Below, one piece after another: positions 31,669 to 40,872 of a DNA stretch of 64,000 bases. The stretch is from Sulfurospirillaceae bacterium. GTDB taxonomy: Bacteria; Campylobacterota; Campylobacteria; Campylobacterales; Sulfurospirillaceae. A program made the position numbers and the translations under genes. The notes under the pieces were generated by a model, which was not told the origin of the DNA, made no database searches, and saw nothing but the letters and a program-made list of their open reading frames with translations. The stretch lies in NCBI GenBank assembly GCA_028684065.1, contig JAQUGO010000006.1, positions 1 to 64,000 on the forward strand. The letters run 5' to 3'. Within the stretch, counting starts at the first letter, position 1; each line of letters starts with the position of its first letter.

Positions 31669-33845
31669 TGACTCAAAAATTTATCAAGCGCTCATCAATT
31701 CCTCTTTTTCACCGATTGATAGTGGCTTTAGTCGTCGTATTGTTTTCTTTATCTTTTGGACTAGAAGCTTTTATATGGGACCACTACCGCGCACATATTG
31801 ACGATCACGTAGAGCATAATAGTGTTGTTATCGACGAATATTTTTCAATAATAGTAGGGGAAAATGCAACAGCTTTACACATGGCTTTACTGCCTATCAG
31901 CCTTGACATTAACTTACAAAGAGCATTAATTACAAGAGATGTTAATGCCTTAAACACAAACTGGAAATTTATTTTTAGTGCTATGCAACAATCTCAACAT
32001 ATAACCCATTTTTCTTTTTTGGATGCTCATCGTACAGTCATTATTCGTTTCCATGATATGGCTAGGAAGGGTGATATCGTTGAGAGAACAACTCTTTTGA
32101 AGGCAGAGCAAAGTGGTAAAACATCGTGGGGTATTGAGGTCGGAAGTTTTGGAACCATTACTTTAAGAGTAGTACAACCTGTCTATGAGGGAGGTATCTT
32201 AGTTGGATATATAGAAATTGGGCAAGATATCGCTAGTGTCATGAACACTTTACATGTAATCTTAAAAAACGATTTAGCCATTTTTGTTCATAAAGAATAT
32301 GTAGAGCAAAATATATGGGAAAAGAATACCCATATATTAGGAAAAAATTCTCATTGGGATGAGTATTCCCAAAGCGTACTCTTATATTCTTCGATAATGC
32401 CTTTATCTAAGTCACTTGGTCAAGTCGTTGAGTATCACCAAGATGGTCAACATTACCAAGTTTCGGTTGATGAAAAAGAATGGATTGCTTATGCTATACC
32501 TCTTCATGATATCAAAGGAGAAGAGATTGGTGATATGTTAGTAATGCAAGATATCACCAATGAAACAGAATCTTTTATACATTTTATTCTTAAAAGTAGT
32601 CTCATTGGGGGGTGCTTATTTTTACTAGTGGCAGGATTTATTTATCTTTTATTACGGCAGACCAATAAAAGTTTTTCAGCACAAGAAGAAGCGTTAAGTA
32701 GAATTGAAAAAATAGCCAGTCGGATACCAGGTGTTGTTTATCAGTATCGTCTGCGCCCAGATGGTAGTTCTTCTTTTCCTTTTGCCAGTGATGCGATTGA
32801 ACAGATATATAGAGTCAGTGCCAAAGAAGTAATGGAAGATGCCAGTAAAGTTTTCCGGATATTACATCCTGAAGATTTTGAAAATATCATTGATTCTATT
32901 AATCAATCAGCAAAAAATCTTACGCCATGGAAACTAGAGTATCGCGTTCAGTTTGATGACGGGACTGTACGTTGGCTTTTGGGTAATGCAATACCTGAAA
33001 AAGAAAAAGATGGCTCAACGCTTTGGCATGGCTTTATCGATGATATTACTGAGCAAAAAGCGTTAGAATATAAACTCAAAAAGATGAATGAACTACTCGA
33101 TATTCAAGTTGAAAAAGAAGTTGCCCATAGAATGAAAATCCAAAAAGAACAAGAAGTCGAGAGACAATTTTTGGTTCAGAAGTCTAAACTCTCTTCGATG
33201 GGTGAGATGATGGGAGCCATAGCGCATCAATGGCGACAACCTTTGAATGCTTTAAATATCAATATTCAAAATTTGGATGATGACTTTGATGAAGGTCTCG
33301 TTGACAAAGCATTTATTAATAAATTTATTGAAAAAAATAAAAAAACTATTCATTTTATGAGTAGGACGATTGATGATTTTAGAAACTTTTTTAAGATTGA
33401 TAAAGAAAAAAAAGAGTTTTCACTAAGGGATGCTATCTCTGAGACACTCTCTTTACAGAGTGCCCAATTTGAAAATCGTAACATTCATGTAGATTTAGAA
33501 GGGGAAGATAAAAAGTTTTATGGATTTAAAGGGGAGTTTCAACAGGTTATCCTCAATATCATAAATAATGCAAAAGACGCTATTATAGAACAAAAAATAA
33601 AAGAAGGAAGGATACGTATCATTTTAGATGATAAGAGTATCGTCATTGAAGACAATGCTGGAGGTATTAAAGCAGAGATGATTGAGCGTATTTTTGAGCC
33701 TTACTTTACCACTAAAGATCAAGGAGAGGGAACTGGCATTGGGCTTTATATGTCAAAGATGATTGTTGAAAAAAATATGGGTGGAAGACTGATGGTTGAA
33801 AATGTATCGCAAGGTGCAAAATTTACTATTTTGTATGGATTTTAA
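31668..33845 (+). CDS. membrane sensor histidine kinase with periplasmic domain and PAS
   Basis: 725 residues. Helix 1 (about 15-36), a periplasmic domain of about 260 residues with Cache-like features (FLDAHRTVIIRFHD, RVVQPVYEGGILVGYIEIG), helix 2 (about 303-325). A PAS domain (about 345-465) is followed by a coiled coil, an H-box with His520 in AHQWRQPLNAL, and a HATPase (IINNAKDAI, EDNAGGI, GTGIGLYMSK). The start codon overlaps the previous stop. It is the last plus-strand gene of the island and brings an extracytoplasmic signal into it. Confidence 0.93.
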   Translation: MTQKFIKRSSIPLFHRLIVALVVVLFSLSFGLEAFIWDHYRAHIDDHVEHNSVVIDEYFSIIVGENATALHMALLPISLDINLQRALITRDVNALNTNWKFIFSAMQQSQHITHFSFLDAHRTVIIRFHDMARKGDIVERTTLLKAEQSGKTSWGIEVGSFGTITLRVVQPVYEGGILVGYIEIGQDIASVMNTLHVILKNDLAIFVHKEYVEQNIWEKNTHILGKNSHWDEYSQSVLLYSSIMPLSKSLGQVVEYHQDGQHYQVSVDEKEWIAYAIPLHDIKGEEIGDMLVMQDITNETESFIHFILKSSLIGGCLFLLVAGFIYLLLRQTNKSFSAQEEALSRIEKIASRIPGVVYQYRLRPDGSSSFPFASDAIEQIYRVSAKEVMEDASKVFRILHPEDFENIIDSINQSAKNLTPWKLEYRVQFDDGTVRWLLGNAIPEKEKDGSTLWHGFIDDITEQKALEYKLKKMNELLDIQVEKEVAHRMKIQKEQEVERQFLVQKSKLSSMGEMMGAIAHQWRQPLNALNINIQNLDDDFDEGLVDKAFINKFIEKNKKTIHFMSRTIDDFRNFFKIDKEKKEFSLRDAISETLSLQSAQFENRNIHVDLEGEDKKFYGFKGEFQQVILNIINNAKDAIIEQKIKEGRIRIILDDKSIVIEDNAGGIKAEMIERIFEPYFTTKDQGEGTGIGLYMSKMIVEKNMGGRLMVENVSQGAKFTILYGF
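32250..32259. repeat. TTACATGTAA palindrome (in sensor kinase gene)
   Basis: Exact copy inside the kinase gene at 31668, read as Leu-His-Val. Confidence 0.7.
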
Positions 33846-33871
33846 AAGGCTATGTCACTTTCTTTAAAGCA

Positions 33872-34660
33872 CTATTGATGACTCTCTTGAGCATTGCATG
33901 ATAAATCTAGAAAAATATAAGTTTGTACTAGTTCATAGTCTGCCCCCACAAAAAGGCTATTAGCATAAAGCCAGTAGCTTTTGCTTGAGCCATCAGGTGT
34001 AGGAAGTTTGATTTTTTGTCGTTCATTTTTAGTAATGTCAAATTGGCTAACAAATGCAGTTTCTTGTTCGATAGATTCTATTTTTACTTCTTCAAGCATC
34101 TTTGCTGCTACAGTGTTGACAAAAATGAGTTTGTTACTTTTGTAAAAAATGGTGGGAAAAGGTAGTAGGTTTGAAAGTTCTTGGATAGATTCTTCTGCAA
34201 AGTGGTTTATCTCATCTATCTTTTTTTGCTGTTCTAGTTCCTTAACTTTTTTGGCATTATAAAGGTGCTGAATGTTTTTTAAAAGGTGATCAAAAAGTTT
34301 TTCTTTGTCGATGGGTTTAAGTAAAAATGAATCAACATTATTTTCAATTGCTTGTAAAAAGTAGCGCTCTTCATTAAAGGCAGTAGTAATGATAATAGGC
34401 GTTTGTAGAGAGAGTGCTTTGATAGCTTTACTCATTTCAATACCATTGCAATGAGGCATTTGAATATCCGTAATAACGATGTCGGGTGTATGTTCTTTAA
34501 ACAGTTCAAGCCCGATAAGTCCATCATTGGCGACAAAAACTTCTTTAAAAATACGTTTGAGAGTTTTACTTACTTCTTCTTGCGTTTGAAGGTCATCTTC
34601 CACATACAAAATAGTGTAATCATTACAAAGTGCTTGTAATTGTTTTAAATCAGTAGACAT
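33872..34660 (-). CDS. response regulator with PAS-like C-terminal domain
   Basis: 262 residues. Receiver with VEDD, Asp65 in VITDIQMP, ITTAFNE switch and LLKPIDKE. A helical linker (about 130-160) leads to a PAS-like region (FPTIFYKSNKLIFVNTVAAKML). There is no DNA-binding or enzymatic domain. It is the last gene of the minus-strand operon, one base after the GGDEF gene, and converges on the membrane kinase gene, leaving a 26-base gap. Confidence 0.88.
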   Translation of the reverse strand: MSTDLKQLQALCNDYTILYVEDDLQTQEEVSKTLKRIFKEVFVANDGLIGLELFKEHTPDIVITDIQMPHCNGIEMSKAIKALSLQTPIIITTAFNEERYFLQAIENNVDSFLLKPIDKEKLFDHLLKNIQHLYNAKKVKELEQQKKIDEINHFAEESIQELSNLLPFPTIFYKSNKLIFVNTVAAKMLEEVKIESIEQETAFVSQFDITKNERQKIKLPTPDGSSKSYWLYANSLFVGADYELVQTYIFLDLSCNAQESHQ

Positions 34661-34661
34661 T

Positions 34662-35681
34662 TTATTTTTCTTTATTCCTTAAAAAACAAAATGTATTTTT
34701 ACCTTTTGTTTTAGCTGAATAGAGTGCTAAATCAGCATTTTTAAGTAGTTCATTAAAACTTATACCATCATTTGGAAAAATGCTAATACCAATACTGGCG
34801 GTTATTTGTAAATCGATATTTTTTATTTTTACAGGGTTTTGGATAGATGAGATAATTTTTTGAGCAATGCTGGCTAAGATTTTATCACTTTCGATATCAT
34901 CCATAAGAATAATAAATTCATCGCCACCAATGCGTGCAACGGTATCTGTTTTGCGGGTCGCATGCAAGAGTAATTTAGCAACATGTATGAGAAGTTCGTC
35001 ACCAATATCATGCCCTAAAGTATCATTGACCTCTTTAAAGCGATCTAAGTCTAAAAAGAAAACACCAAATTTTTTATCATTTTCGGTTGCCCTTTGAATT
35101 AAAAGTTGAAATCTTTCGTGGAGTAATGAGCGATTTGCCAAAGAAGTAAGTTGGTCATAATGTGCTTGTTTGTAAATAATATCTTTTTGTTTAACTAAAG
35201 TACGTTGAGCATTTTCAAGTTTTTTAATCGTCTCATTAGCGACTTTGACGGCTTCTGCAAGGGAGGCGCTTTCTTTATGGCATTTTGCTTTTTCTTCCAT
35301 AAGCGTTGTTTGGTCATAGACTAAAAGAGTCACTTGTCTTTTGGCTATATCATAGGGAACTATAGTTACATCTTGCTGCATAAATTCAAAGATAGATTTA
35401 ATGGTTAAAGCGTGTTTCATTGCAAACAAATAGTGATTAGAATCGGCAGTATACAATGATGGGCTTTTCAGCGTGAGCGCTGCTTTAATATGGCGTTTGA
35501 GTGTTTTAATCTGTTCTTTATTAAGCGCAAATATATCCAAAAGATTCAAAGGCTCATTTTGTTGATGAACGATTTCACTATGAACACTAAACCATTTATT
35601 CATATAGAAGATATTAAAGTCAGTGTCAATGGTCATAATGCCAACATTGATGGAATCAATGATTTTTTCACAGTTAATCAT
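34662..35681 (-). CDS. PAS-GGDEF diguanylate cyclase
   Basis: 339 residues. An N-terminal PAS-like domain (IDSINVGIMTIDTDFNIFYMN) and coiled coil precede a GGDEF domain with the intact active site RIGGDEF (GGDEF at 252-256). An RxxD inhibitory site (RKTD) lies five residues upstream. Enzyme activity with product feedback is therefore expected. It overlaps the cheC gene by 4 bases, so c-di-GMP synthesis is genetically tied to this chemosensory set. Confidence 0.94.
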   Translation of the reverse strand: MINCEKIIDSINVGIMTIDTDFNIFYMNKWFSVHSEIVHQQNEPLNLLDIFALNKEQIKTLKRHIKAALTLKSPSLYTADSNHYLFAMKHALTIKSIFEFMQQDVTIVPYDIAKRQVTLLVYDQTTLMEEKAKCHKESASLAEAVKVANETIKKLENAQRTLVKQKDIIYKQAHYDQLTSLANRSLLHERFQLLIQRATENDKKFGVFFLDLDRFKEVNDTLGHDIGDELLIHVAKLLLHATRKTDTVARIGGDEFIILMDDIESDKILASIAQKIISSIQNPVKIKNIDLQITASIGISIFPNDGISFNELLKNADLALYSAKTKGKNTFCFLRNKEK

Positions 35682-36283
35682 GATAGGGTATCGATTACTT
35701 CTTTAAGATGCTTAAACATTGCATTATCCAATAAAATAAACATATGCCCTAGGATATTTTCTTGCTCAATATCTAAAGCCGTTTTGATGATGATGACATT
35801 ATCATAGCCTTCACTTTTAGGGTAGCTATTGATTTGTGAGAGGAAACGTTTTTCAATAGAAGGTACTTTGAAAATCGTCTCTCCATGGATAATTTCACAA
35901 AATTTTCCAATACATGCAGAGGTGATAATATTAGTCAGTTCCATAATAGAAGATTTGATATCAGCATCATCAATTTCACCTTCTTGTTGTAAAAGAAGAT
36001 TACAAAAAACATTTGCTGACGTACTGTCAAATACAAAGAGTACCTCACCATTGAAAGAGCCAAGAAAACGTTGCTTTGTCAGATAGAACTCTTCATTATC
36101 TCCTAAAAATTCAACTATTTTGTCATCAAAATCTTCAATTTTAATATTGGATATTTCAGGGATATGAAGCTTTGCGTGACTATCCAGCATATCTCCAATG
36201 AGAGAAGCAGAGAGTCCAAAAGACATATTGACGAGTTCTCTGAGTATATCTTCTTGTGTTGGATTAAAATAAGTATTTTTCAT
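35678..36283 (-). CDS. cheC: CheC-type CheY-P phosphatase
   Basis: 201 residues. Two copies of the CheC/CheX/FliY active-site pattern (D/S)-x3-E-x2-N-x22-P are present: D-ILR-E-LV-N with Pro 23 residues on (IPEI), and S-SIM-E-LT-N with Pro 23 residues on (VPSI). Both sites look competent, as in Thermotoga CheC. CheC binds CheD, encoded at 27375. The gene lies 1 base after a CheY gene, its likely substrate. Confidence 0.92.
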   Translation of the reverse strand: MKNTYFNPTQEDILRELVNMSFGLSASLIGDMLDSHAKLHIPEISNIKIEDFDDKIVEFLGDNEEFYLTKQRFLGSFNGEVLFVFDSTSANVFCNLLLQQEGEIDDADIKSSIMELTNIITSACIGKFCEIIHGETIFKVPSIEKRFLSQINSYPKSEGYDNVIIIKTALDIEQENILGHMFILLDNAMFKHLKEVIDTLS

Positions 36284-36284
36284 A

Positions 36285-36665
36285 TTAAAAGACTAATTTA
36301 AGGAGTGTAGCTCGGAATTCATCTGCATTAACAGGCTTAGCAAGAACTGCCGATGCGCCTAGTGTTAAAACTCTTTCTTGTGTACTTTTTTGTCTATCTG
36401 CTGAAATCATAATAATCATGGCATCGTTATTTAATGCTTTGATTGCTTGCAGGGCCTCAATGCCATTCATAATAGGCATTGTAATATCCATAAAAACAAG
36501 ATCTGGTTGGTGCTCTTTATAGAGGTCAATGGCTTCTTGTCCATTTGTTCCTTCAATAATAGTTGCGTGCTCAAGGATTTTTGGAGGAATCATTTCAATA
36601 AGCCATTTACGTGAAATTTTTGAATCATCAATTACCAAAAAAACTATTTCACTAAATTTCCCCAT
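36285..36665 (-). CDS. CheY-like response regulator (minus-strand operon)
   Basis: 126 residues. Receiver with VIDDSK, Asp60 in VFMDITMPIMNG, MISADRQ and LAKPVNADE. No output domain. First gene of the cheY-cheC-GGDEF-regulator operon; GAGGA precedes its start by 7 bases and a promoter probably lies in the 66-base gap upstream. Confidence 0.93.
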   Translation of the reverse strand: MGKFSEIVFLVIDDSKISRKWLIEMIPPKILEHATIIEGTNGQEAIDLYKEHQPDLVFMDITMPIMNGIEALQAIKALNNDAMIIMISADRQKSTQERVLTLGASAVLAKPVNADEFRATLLKLVF

Positions 36666-36731
36666 TGTTATATTTCCTCACGTGTAATTATTTTTAAAGA
36701 ATTTATATTATCCAAATAAAGCTTTAAATTC

Positions 36732-37715
36732 TTATAAGATATATATTTTTGCCTTATCTCTTGTAGCGTATGGGCTAGCGTGAAAGAGTGTATCACGAAA
36801 GGAAAGCGTATAGGTCTGCTCAGGCAAAGCTTTGGTAAAGCTAAGGATAATTTTACAAGCTTCTTGGATGTCCGTTTCACTTGCATTATGCGAAAGAAGG
36901 GCACTTGGTGTATTGAAAGAATCCTTTACATGTAAGGGTAAAAACATTTGAGAGTGCAGTGATTCTAAGACTGAATTTTCAACTTCATCACGACCGACAA
37001 CGAGTTTTGCACCATCAGCAAGTCTGAAATGGCGTCCATTTTTTAGAAGGTTAATATGTTCAAGTTCAAAGGTATCGTAAGCAATAAAATCTCTCAAACG
37101 CAATGAAAAAGAGGCTTCAGTTAAAAGGCACCCTCCTGCAGGACTAGGGTAATCTTCCCAACCATAATTTTTAGCTAGTTCCAACTGTCGACTTCTGCCT
37201 CTCCCATTGATGTCAAGCAGCTTTTCTCTATCCACCCAGCCTTCTCTTTCCGCTTTACTAGGGGGCATTATTTTAGCGCATAATGGGCGTAAAATAAGGT
37301 CATCTTCCAAATCCTTGGCAAGACGTTTAACCAGTTGCATTGCATCTTTTTTTTGGCTCATCGGTCGCTGACCAATGACTTCACCTGAAGCGATAAAGGA
37401 AGCATCATATTGAGGAAGCAACGCAATGGCGACTCTAAACATAAAGCCATGACAATCGATGCATGGATTAAACTGTTTTCCATACCCGTATCGTGGGGTA
37501 AAAAGCACCTCTTGTAAATAGGTGCTACGCACATCTATAATTTCTAAAGGCGCACCTGCTAAAGCCGCACGTTGTTCTAAGGCTGTTATATTTTCTTTTT
37601 TAGAGTTAAAGCCGATGTTGATGTGGATGGCCACAACGTCAATATTTTGTTCACGCAGAAGTTTGATGGCCAGCATGCTATCAAGTCCGCCGCTAAAGAG
37701 TACTAATGCTTTCAT
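36732..37715 (-). CDS. PP-loop ATPase related to tRNA thiolation enzymes
   Basis: 327 residues from the ATG at 37715, which gives MKALVLFSGGLDS with the PP-loop at the N-terminus. A GTG 15 bases upstream is in frame but lacks a spaced ribosome site. SGGLDS binds ATP and adenylates a substrate in the MnmA/ThiI/ArgG class. The cysteines in FNPCIDCH and PAGGCLL are placed as in thiouridylases. It has no methyltransferase or THUMP domain. A tRNA sulfur-transfer role is likely but the substrate is unknown. Its start overlaps the 3' end of dnaG by 23 bases. Confidence 0.8.
   Translation of the reverse strand: MKALVLFSGGLDSMLAIKLLREQNIDVVAIHINIGFNSKKENITALEQRAALAGAPLEIIDVRSTYLQEVLFTPRYGYGKQFNPCIDCHGFMFRVAIALLPQYDASFIASGEVIGQRPMSQKKDAMQLVKRLAKDLEDDLILRPLCAKIMPPSKAEREGWVDREKLLDINGRGRSRQLELAKNYGWEDYPSPAGGCLLTEASFSLRLRDFIAYDTFELEHINLLKNGRHFRLADGAKLVVGRDEVENSVLESLHSQMFLPLHVKDSFNTPSALLSHNASETDIQEACKIILSFTKALPEQTYTLSFRDTLFHASPYATRDKAKIYIL
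36926..36935. repeat. TTACATGTAA palindrome (in PP-loop gene)
   Basis: Exact copy; on the minus strand it reads Leu-His-Val. Confidence 0.7.
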
Positions 37716-39351
37716 AGGGTACGAGTTCACCTTGTTTTAATTTCATCATTTTTTCTTGTATTTTACGAATGAAAAATTGTTTTTTTTCATAACTAAGTAG
37801 CTTGGCTGATTTTATTGCATGAAATTTTTCATTGTAATAGCCATATAAAAAGTTAATCATCGATGAAATGAGTTCTTTTTCATCATATGTTTTGATATCT
37901 TCCCACATAAGGATGCGCCTAAGTTTTGGATGCTCAAGTTGATTGGCGAGGAGTAATGCAAACTCCTCGCCATGGTTTTTAAACATAGAACTGTCTATCG
38001 TATCTAAAACTGTATCTATCAAGCTAGGTTCTTGTAAAATTGTTTTGATAATGGTCAGTTCTAACATATCTTCAAATACACGCTCTTTTTGATTAAGACG
38101 TGTGGGTTTATGTGTTTGTACTTTCACGAGATTTTGATTGATATTGAGTGTGCTTGAAAGAAGCCCAAGATAGCTCTCTTGCACGGCATTGGGCAGTGTT
38201 TTAAGAAAAGTCATAGCTTCATCTAAGGCTTGTTGTTTAACCAGAGGGTCTTTAAGGTTATATTTTTTCAAAATACGCTCAATCGCAAATTCAATAAAAG
38301 GTTGTGGGGCATGAAAAAGATGGTTCAATGCCTCACTCATCTCATTTTGAACCATATCAGCTGGGTCCATACCGCCACCAAAAAGTACCACGCCCCCTTT
38401 AATACCATGTTGGCTTAGAAGCATCGAAGCCTTGAGTGCGGCGTTAATACCTGCGCTATCACCATCGTAAGCGACAATCACATCAGGTGCTCCTCGTAAA
38501 AGCAGAGGAATATGCTCATTGGTTAAAGCTGTCCCAAGGGTCGCAACAGCGGTGTTAAAACCTGCTTGATGAAGCATGACAACATCCAGATAACCCTCCG
38601 TGACGATGATGGATTTTTGACGCATAATATTCTCTTTGGCTAAATGGTAGCCGTAGAGCAGCTGAGATTTATTAAAGTGTTTGGTTTGTGGAGAATTGAC
38701 GTATTTGGCAGGATGATTGCTGAGGGTTCGTCCCCCAAAACCTACAATCTTTCCAGTGGCTGAATAGATAGGGAAGGTCAAGCGTTCGATAAAGCGGGCA
38801 TAAGGAGCATTACCTTCTCCAAGCCCTGCCACACCATATTCAATGGCTTCTGCCATCGTATAACCTCTGGCTTTGAGAAAATCAAGCGTTCCAAAAGAAG
38901 AGGGTGCATAGCCTAATTCAAATTTTTCGACAGACGCTTCAGCAATGCCTCTTTGATGCACATATTGCTTTGCAACGCTGTTGGTATCAAAGGTTTTGAT
39001 GTAAAAAAGATTGAGATTTTCCATCAGTTTTCGGTCTTCTCGCTTTACCCCTTCATTGGAAGTGTAACTCAGAGAAAAGTTGACCATAGAGGCGAGTTTT
39101 TCAATGGTTTCAGGGTAGCTTAGTTTTTCGTATTCCATGACAAATTTAATGCTATCGCCACCTGCTCCACAGGCAAAGCAGTGGTAAATCTGCTTAGAGG
39201 GGCTGACCACAAGACTTGGAGAGGTGTCGTTATGGAATGGGCAGACGCACTTAAAATTTGCCCCATTTTTTTTCAACTCCAAGAAGGTGCCAATGACTTC
39301 AACAATATCAAGACGTTGTTTTAAATTTTCTATGGATGCTTTGTCAATCAT
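37693..39351 (-). CDS. dnaG: DNA primase
   Basis: 552 residues. N-terminal CHC2 zinc finger with C37, H40, C58 and C61; RNA polymerase/Toprim core with YARFIERLTFPI, VTEGYLDVV and the DGD of YDGDSAG. A C-terminal helical DnaB-interaction region follows. It makes RNA primers for replication. No Shine-Dalgarno sequence precedes the ATG, and a -10 box ends only 7 bases upstream, so the mRNA appears leaderless. Confidence 0.97.
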   Translation of the reverse strand: MIDKASIENLKQRLDIVEVIGTFLELKKNGANFKCVCPFHNDTSPSLVVSPSKQIYHCFACGAGGDSIKFVMEYEKLSYPETIEKLASMVNFSLSYTSNEGVKREDRKLMENLNLFYIKTFDTNSVAKQYVHQRGIAEASVEKFELGYAPSSFGTLDFLKARGYTMAEAIEYGVAGLGEGNAPYARFIERLTFPIYSATGKIVGFGGRTLSNHPAKYVNSPQTKHFNKSQLLYGYHLAKENIMRQKSIIVTEGYLDVVMLHQAGFNTAVATLGTALTNEHIPLLLRGAPDVIVAYDGDSAGINAALKASMLLSQHGIKGGVVLFGGGMDPADMVQNEMSEALNHLFHAPQPFIEFAIERILKKYNLKDPLVKQQALDEAMTFLKTLPNAVQESYLGLLSSTLNINQNLVKVQTHKPTRLNQKERVFEDMLELTIIKTILQEPSLIDTVLDTIDSSMFKNHGEEFALLLANQLEHPKLRRILMWEDIKTYDEKELISSMINFLYGYYNEKFHAIKSAKLLSYEKKQFFIRKIQEKMMKLKQGELVPYESISTL

Positions 39352-39357
39352 TTGTAA

Positions 39358-39363
39358 ATTATA
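39358..39363 (-). promoter_or_regulatory. -10 box of dnaG (leaderless transcript)
   Basis: TATAAT on the minus strand, 6 bases from the start codon at 39351. Transcription would begin at or within a base or two of the A of the ATG. Confidence 0.6.
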
Positions 39364-39373
39364 GCAAGTTTGG

Positions 39374-39379
39374 TATAAT
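39374..39379 (+). promoter_or_regulatory. -10 box of the TPR gene
   Basis: TATAAT on the plus strand, back to back with the dnaG -10 box 10 bases away. The TTACATGTAA palindrome (39398-39407) lies just inside the resulting transcript. Confidence 0.6.
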
Positions 39380-39397
39380 AGACTTCTTTATGTTGCC

Positions 39398-39407
39398 TTA
39401 CATGTAA
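39398..39407. repeat. TTACATGTAA palindrome (dnaG/TPR intergenic)
   Basis: Exact intergenic copy, 21 bases before the TTG start of the TPR gene. Confidence 0.7.
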
Positions 39408-39427
39408 ATCTGTTAAAAGGGAAGTCT

Positions 39428-40471
39428 TTGGATAATTTTTTTATTGAATACCGTGATCCACTCTTTGGTATTATCATCTTATGTGCGATTGTTTTTGTAA
39501 TCTCTTTTTCAAATTACTGGTGGGGAATTTTTAAAAATAAAGAAGAGAAGCAAAGTATTGAAAAATTTGTTAAAAAATTTGAAATTGTCACCGATGAAAA
39601 TGAATACAAAAAACTGTTAGAAGATTTTTCAATTCCTTTAGAATCTTTAGCCCTCTTAGCCCATGCGTACAGCAAAAGCGGGGATTATGAAAAAGCAATC
39701 AATATCTATTTAGTGGCACTCAAAAGGGTTAAAGGCAAAGATGAAAAGCAATATCTTCTCTCAACACTCGGTAAAACCTATTTTAAAGCGGGTTTTTTAA
39801 GACGTAGTGCAGAAGTTTTTTTAGAATCTTTGCGGCTGCATCCCCGAAATGCTGAGTCTTTGAAGTATTTAACGGTGGCGTATGAGCAGTTACAAGAGTA
39901 TGAAAAAGCCCAAGAAGTGCTTGATTCGCTGGAAGAATTAGGTGCCAAAGTCACACTTCAAAAACACTTTTTATACGCACTTTCCATCGTTAAAGATGCA
40001 TCATTAGGCGATTTACAAAAGGTTGAAAAACTCTCAGAACTGTGCAAGAGAGTACCTTTTTTAAAGCGAAAGTTATTTGAGTTTATGAATGAAAAATGTC
40101 TTCCCATCACGACAGAATTATTTGAAAGCCTTCCTTTTGAAAACATGGTTGATACTCTGTGGTACATGGATGCTTCTATTTACGATATGCTTGCATGTAA
40201 GGATGATATGGTTCAAGCTATTGCCATGGCGAAAGGCTTAATGCCTTATACCCCAATACCCAACACCCCCTTTGCTTTAGATGTACTTGGAAAATTACAA
40301 AGCCTTGGCGATGAGAGTGCAACGCTTAGTTTTGATTATGTTTGCAATGAATGCAAGCAAGTTTTTCCGATTCATTTTTACAGATGTCCTCATTGTCAAA
40401 GCATCAACAGCGTTCAAATCCAAACCTCTATTACGAAAGTGAGTGATGAAGAAAATATCTCTTTTCTGTGA
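39428..40471 (+). CDS. TPR-repeat membrane protein with C-terminal zinc ribbon (LapB-like layout)
   Basis: 347 residues from a TTG at 39428, the only usable start before the membrane helix; AAAAGG is 7 bases upstream. One N-terminal helix (about 13-32), several TPR units (LLAHAYSKSGDYEKAINIYL, LGKTYFKAGFLRRSAEVFLE, LTVAYEQLQEYEKAQEVL), and a C-terminal rubredoxin-like ribbon with CNEC and CPHC. This order matches LapB/YciM, which controls LpxC and lipopolysaccharide assembly in E. coli. Whether that role holds here is an inference. Confidence 0.82.
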   Translation: MDNFFIEYRDPLFGIIILCAIVFVISFSNYWWGIFKNKEEKQSIEKFVKKFEIVTDENEYKKLLEDFSIPLESLALLAHAYSKSGDYEKAINIYLVALKRVKGKDEKQYLLSTLGKTYFKAGFLRRSAEVFLESLRLHPRNAESLKYLTVAYEQLQEYEKAQEVLDSLEELGAKVTLQKHFLYALSIVKDASLGDLQKVEKLSELCKRVPFLKRKLFEFMNEKCLPITTELFESLPFENMVDTLWYMDASIYDMLACKDDMVQAIAMAKGLMPYTPIPNTPFALDVLGKLQSLGDESATLSFDYVCNECKQVFPIHFYRCPHCQSINSVQIQTSITKVSDEENISFL

Positions 40472-40868
40472 TGGCTCCTCGCTTGGCAATCCTGGTTTTG
40501 GAGGCTACTGCGCGATTTTACGATATGGTGATAAAGAGCGTATTGTTAGCGGTGGGCAAGTCGATGCAACGAATAATCAAATGGAATTGATGGCAGTGAT
40601 TAAAGGCTTAGAAGCGCTGAAGGAGCCGTGTGAAGTGCATATCACTAGTGATTCAAGTTACGTAGTAAAAGGTATCAATGAATGGCTAAGTAATTGGGTG
40701 AAGAAAGATTTTGCTAAAGTAAAAAATCCTGAACTTTGGCAATATTATATGGACGTTGCCAAAAAACATAAAATCAAAGCAACATGGGTGAGGGGTCATG
40801 ATGGACACATTGAAAATGAACGGTGCGATGAAATCGCCAAAAATGAAGCAACACAATTAAAAGGATAA
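40446..40868 (+). CDS. rnhA: ribonuclease HI
   Basis: 140 residues from the ATG at 40446 (GTG at 40443 is also in frame). Catalytic residues are visible: Asp in FCDGSSLGNPG, Glu in NQMELMAVIKGL, Asp in ITSDSSYV and the C-terminal Asp in NERCDEIAKNEA, with the His of RGHDGH. It cleaves RNA in RNA-DNA hybrids. Its start overlaps the TPR gene by 26 bases. A type HII enzyme is encoded at 46308. Confidence 0.95.
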   Translation: MKKISLFCDGSSLGNPGFGGYCAILRYGDKERIVSGGQVDATNNQMELMAVIKGLEALKEPCEVHITSDSSYVVKGINEWLSNWVKKDFAKVKNPELWQYYMDVAKKHKIKATWVRGHDGHIENERCDEIAKNEATQLKG

Positions 40869-40872
40869 AAAG

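Noticed and set aside
36668-36904. 78-codon minus-strand ORF overlapping the end of the PP-loop gene
   Set aside because: It lies largely inside the PP-loop gene in another frame and its product has no recognisable feature.
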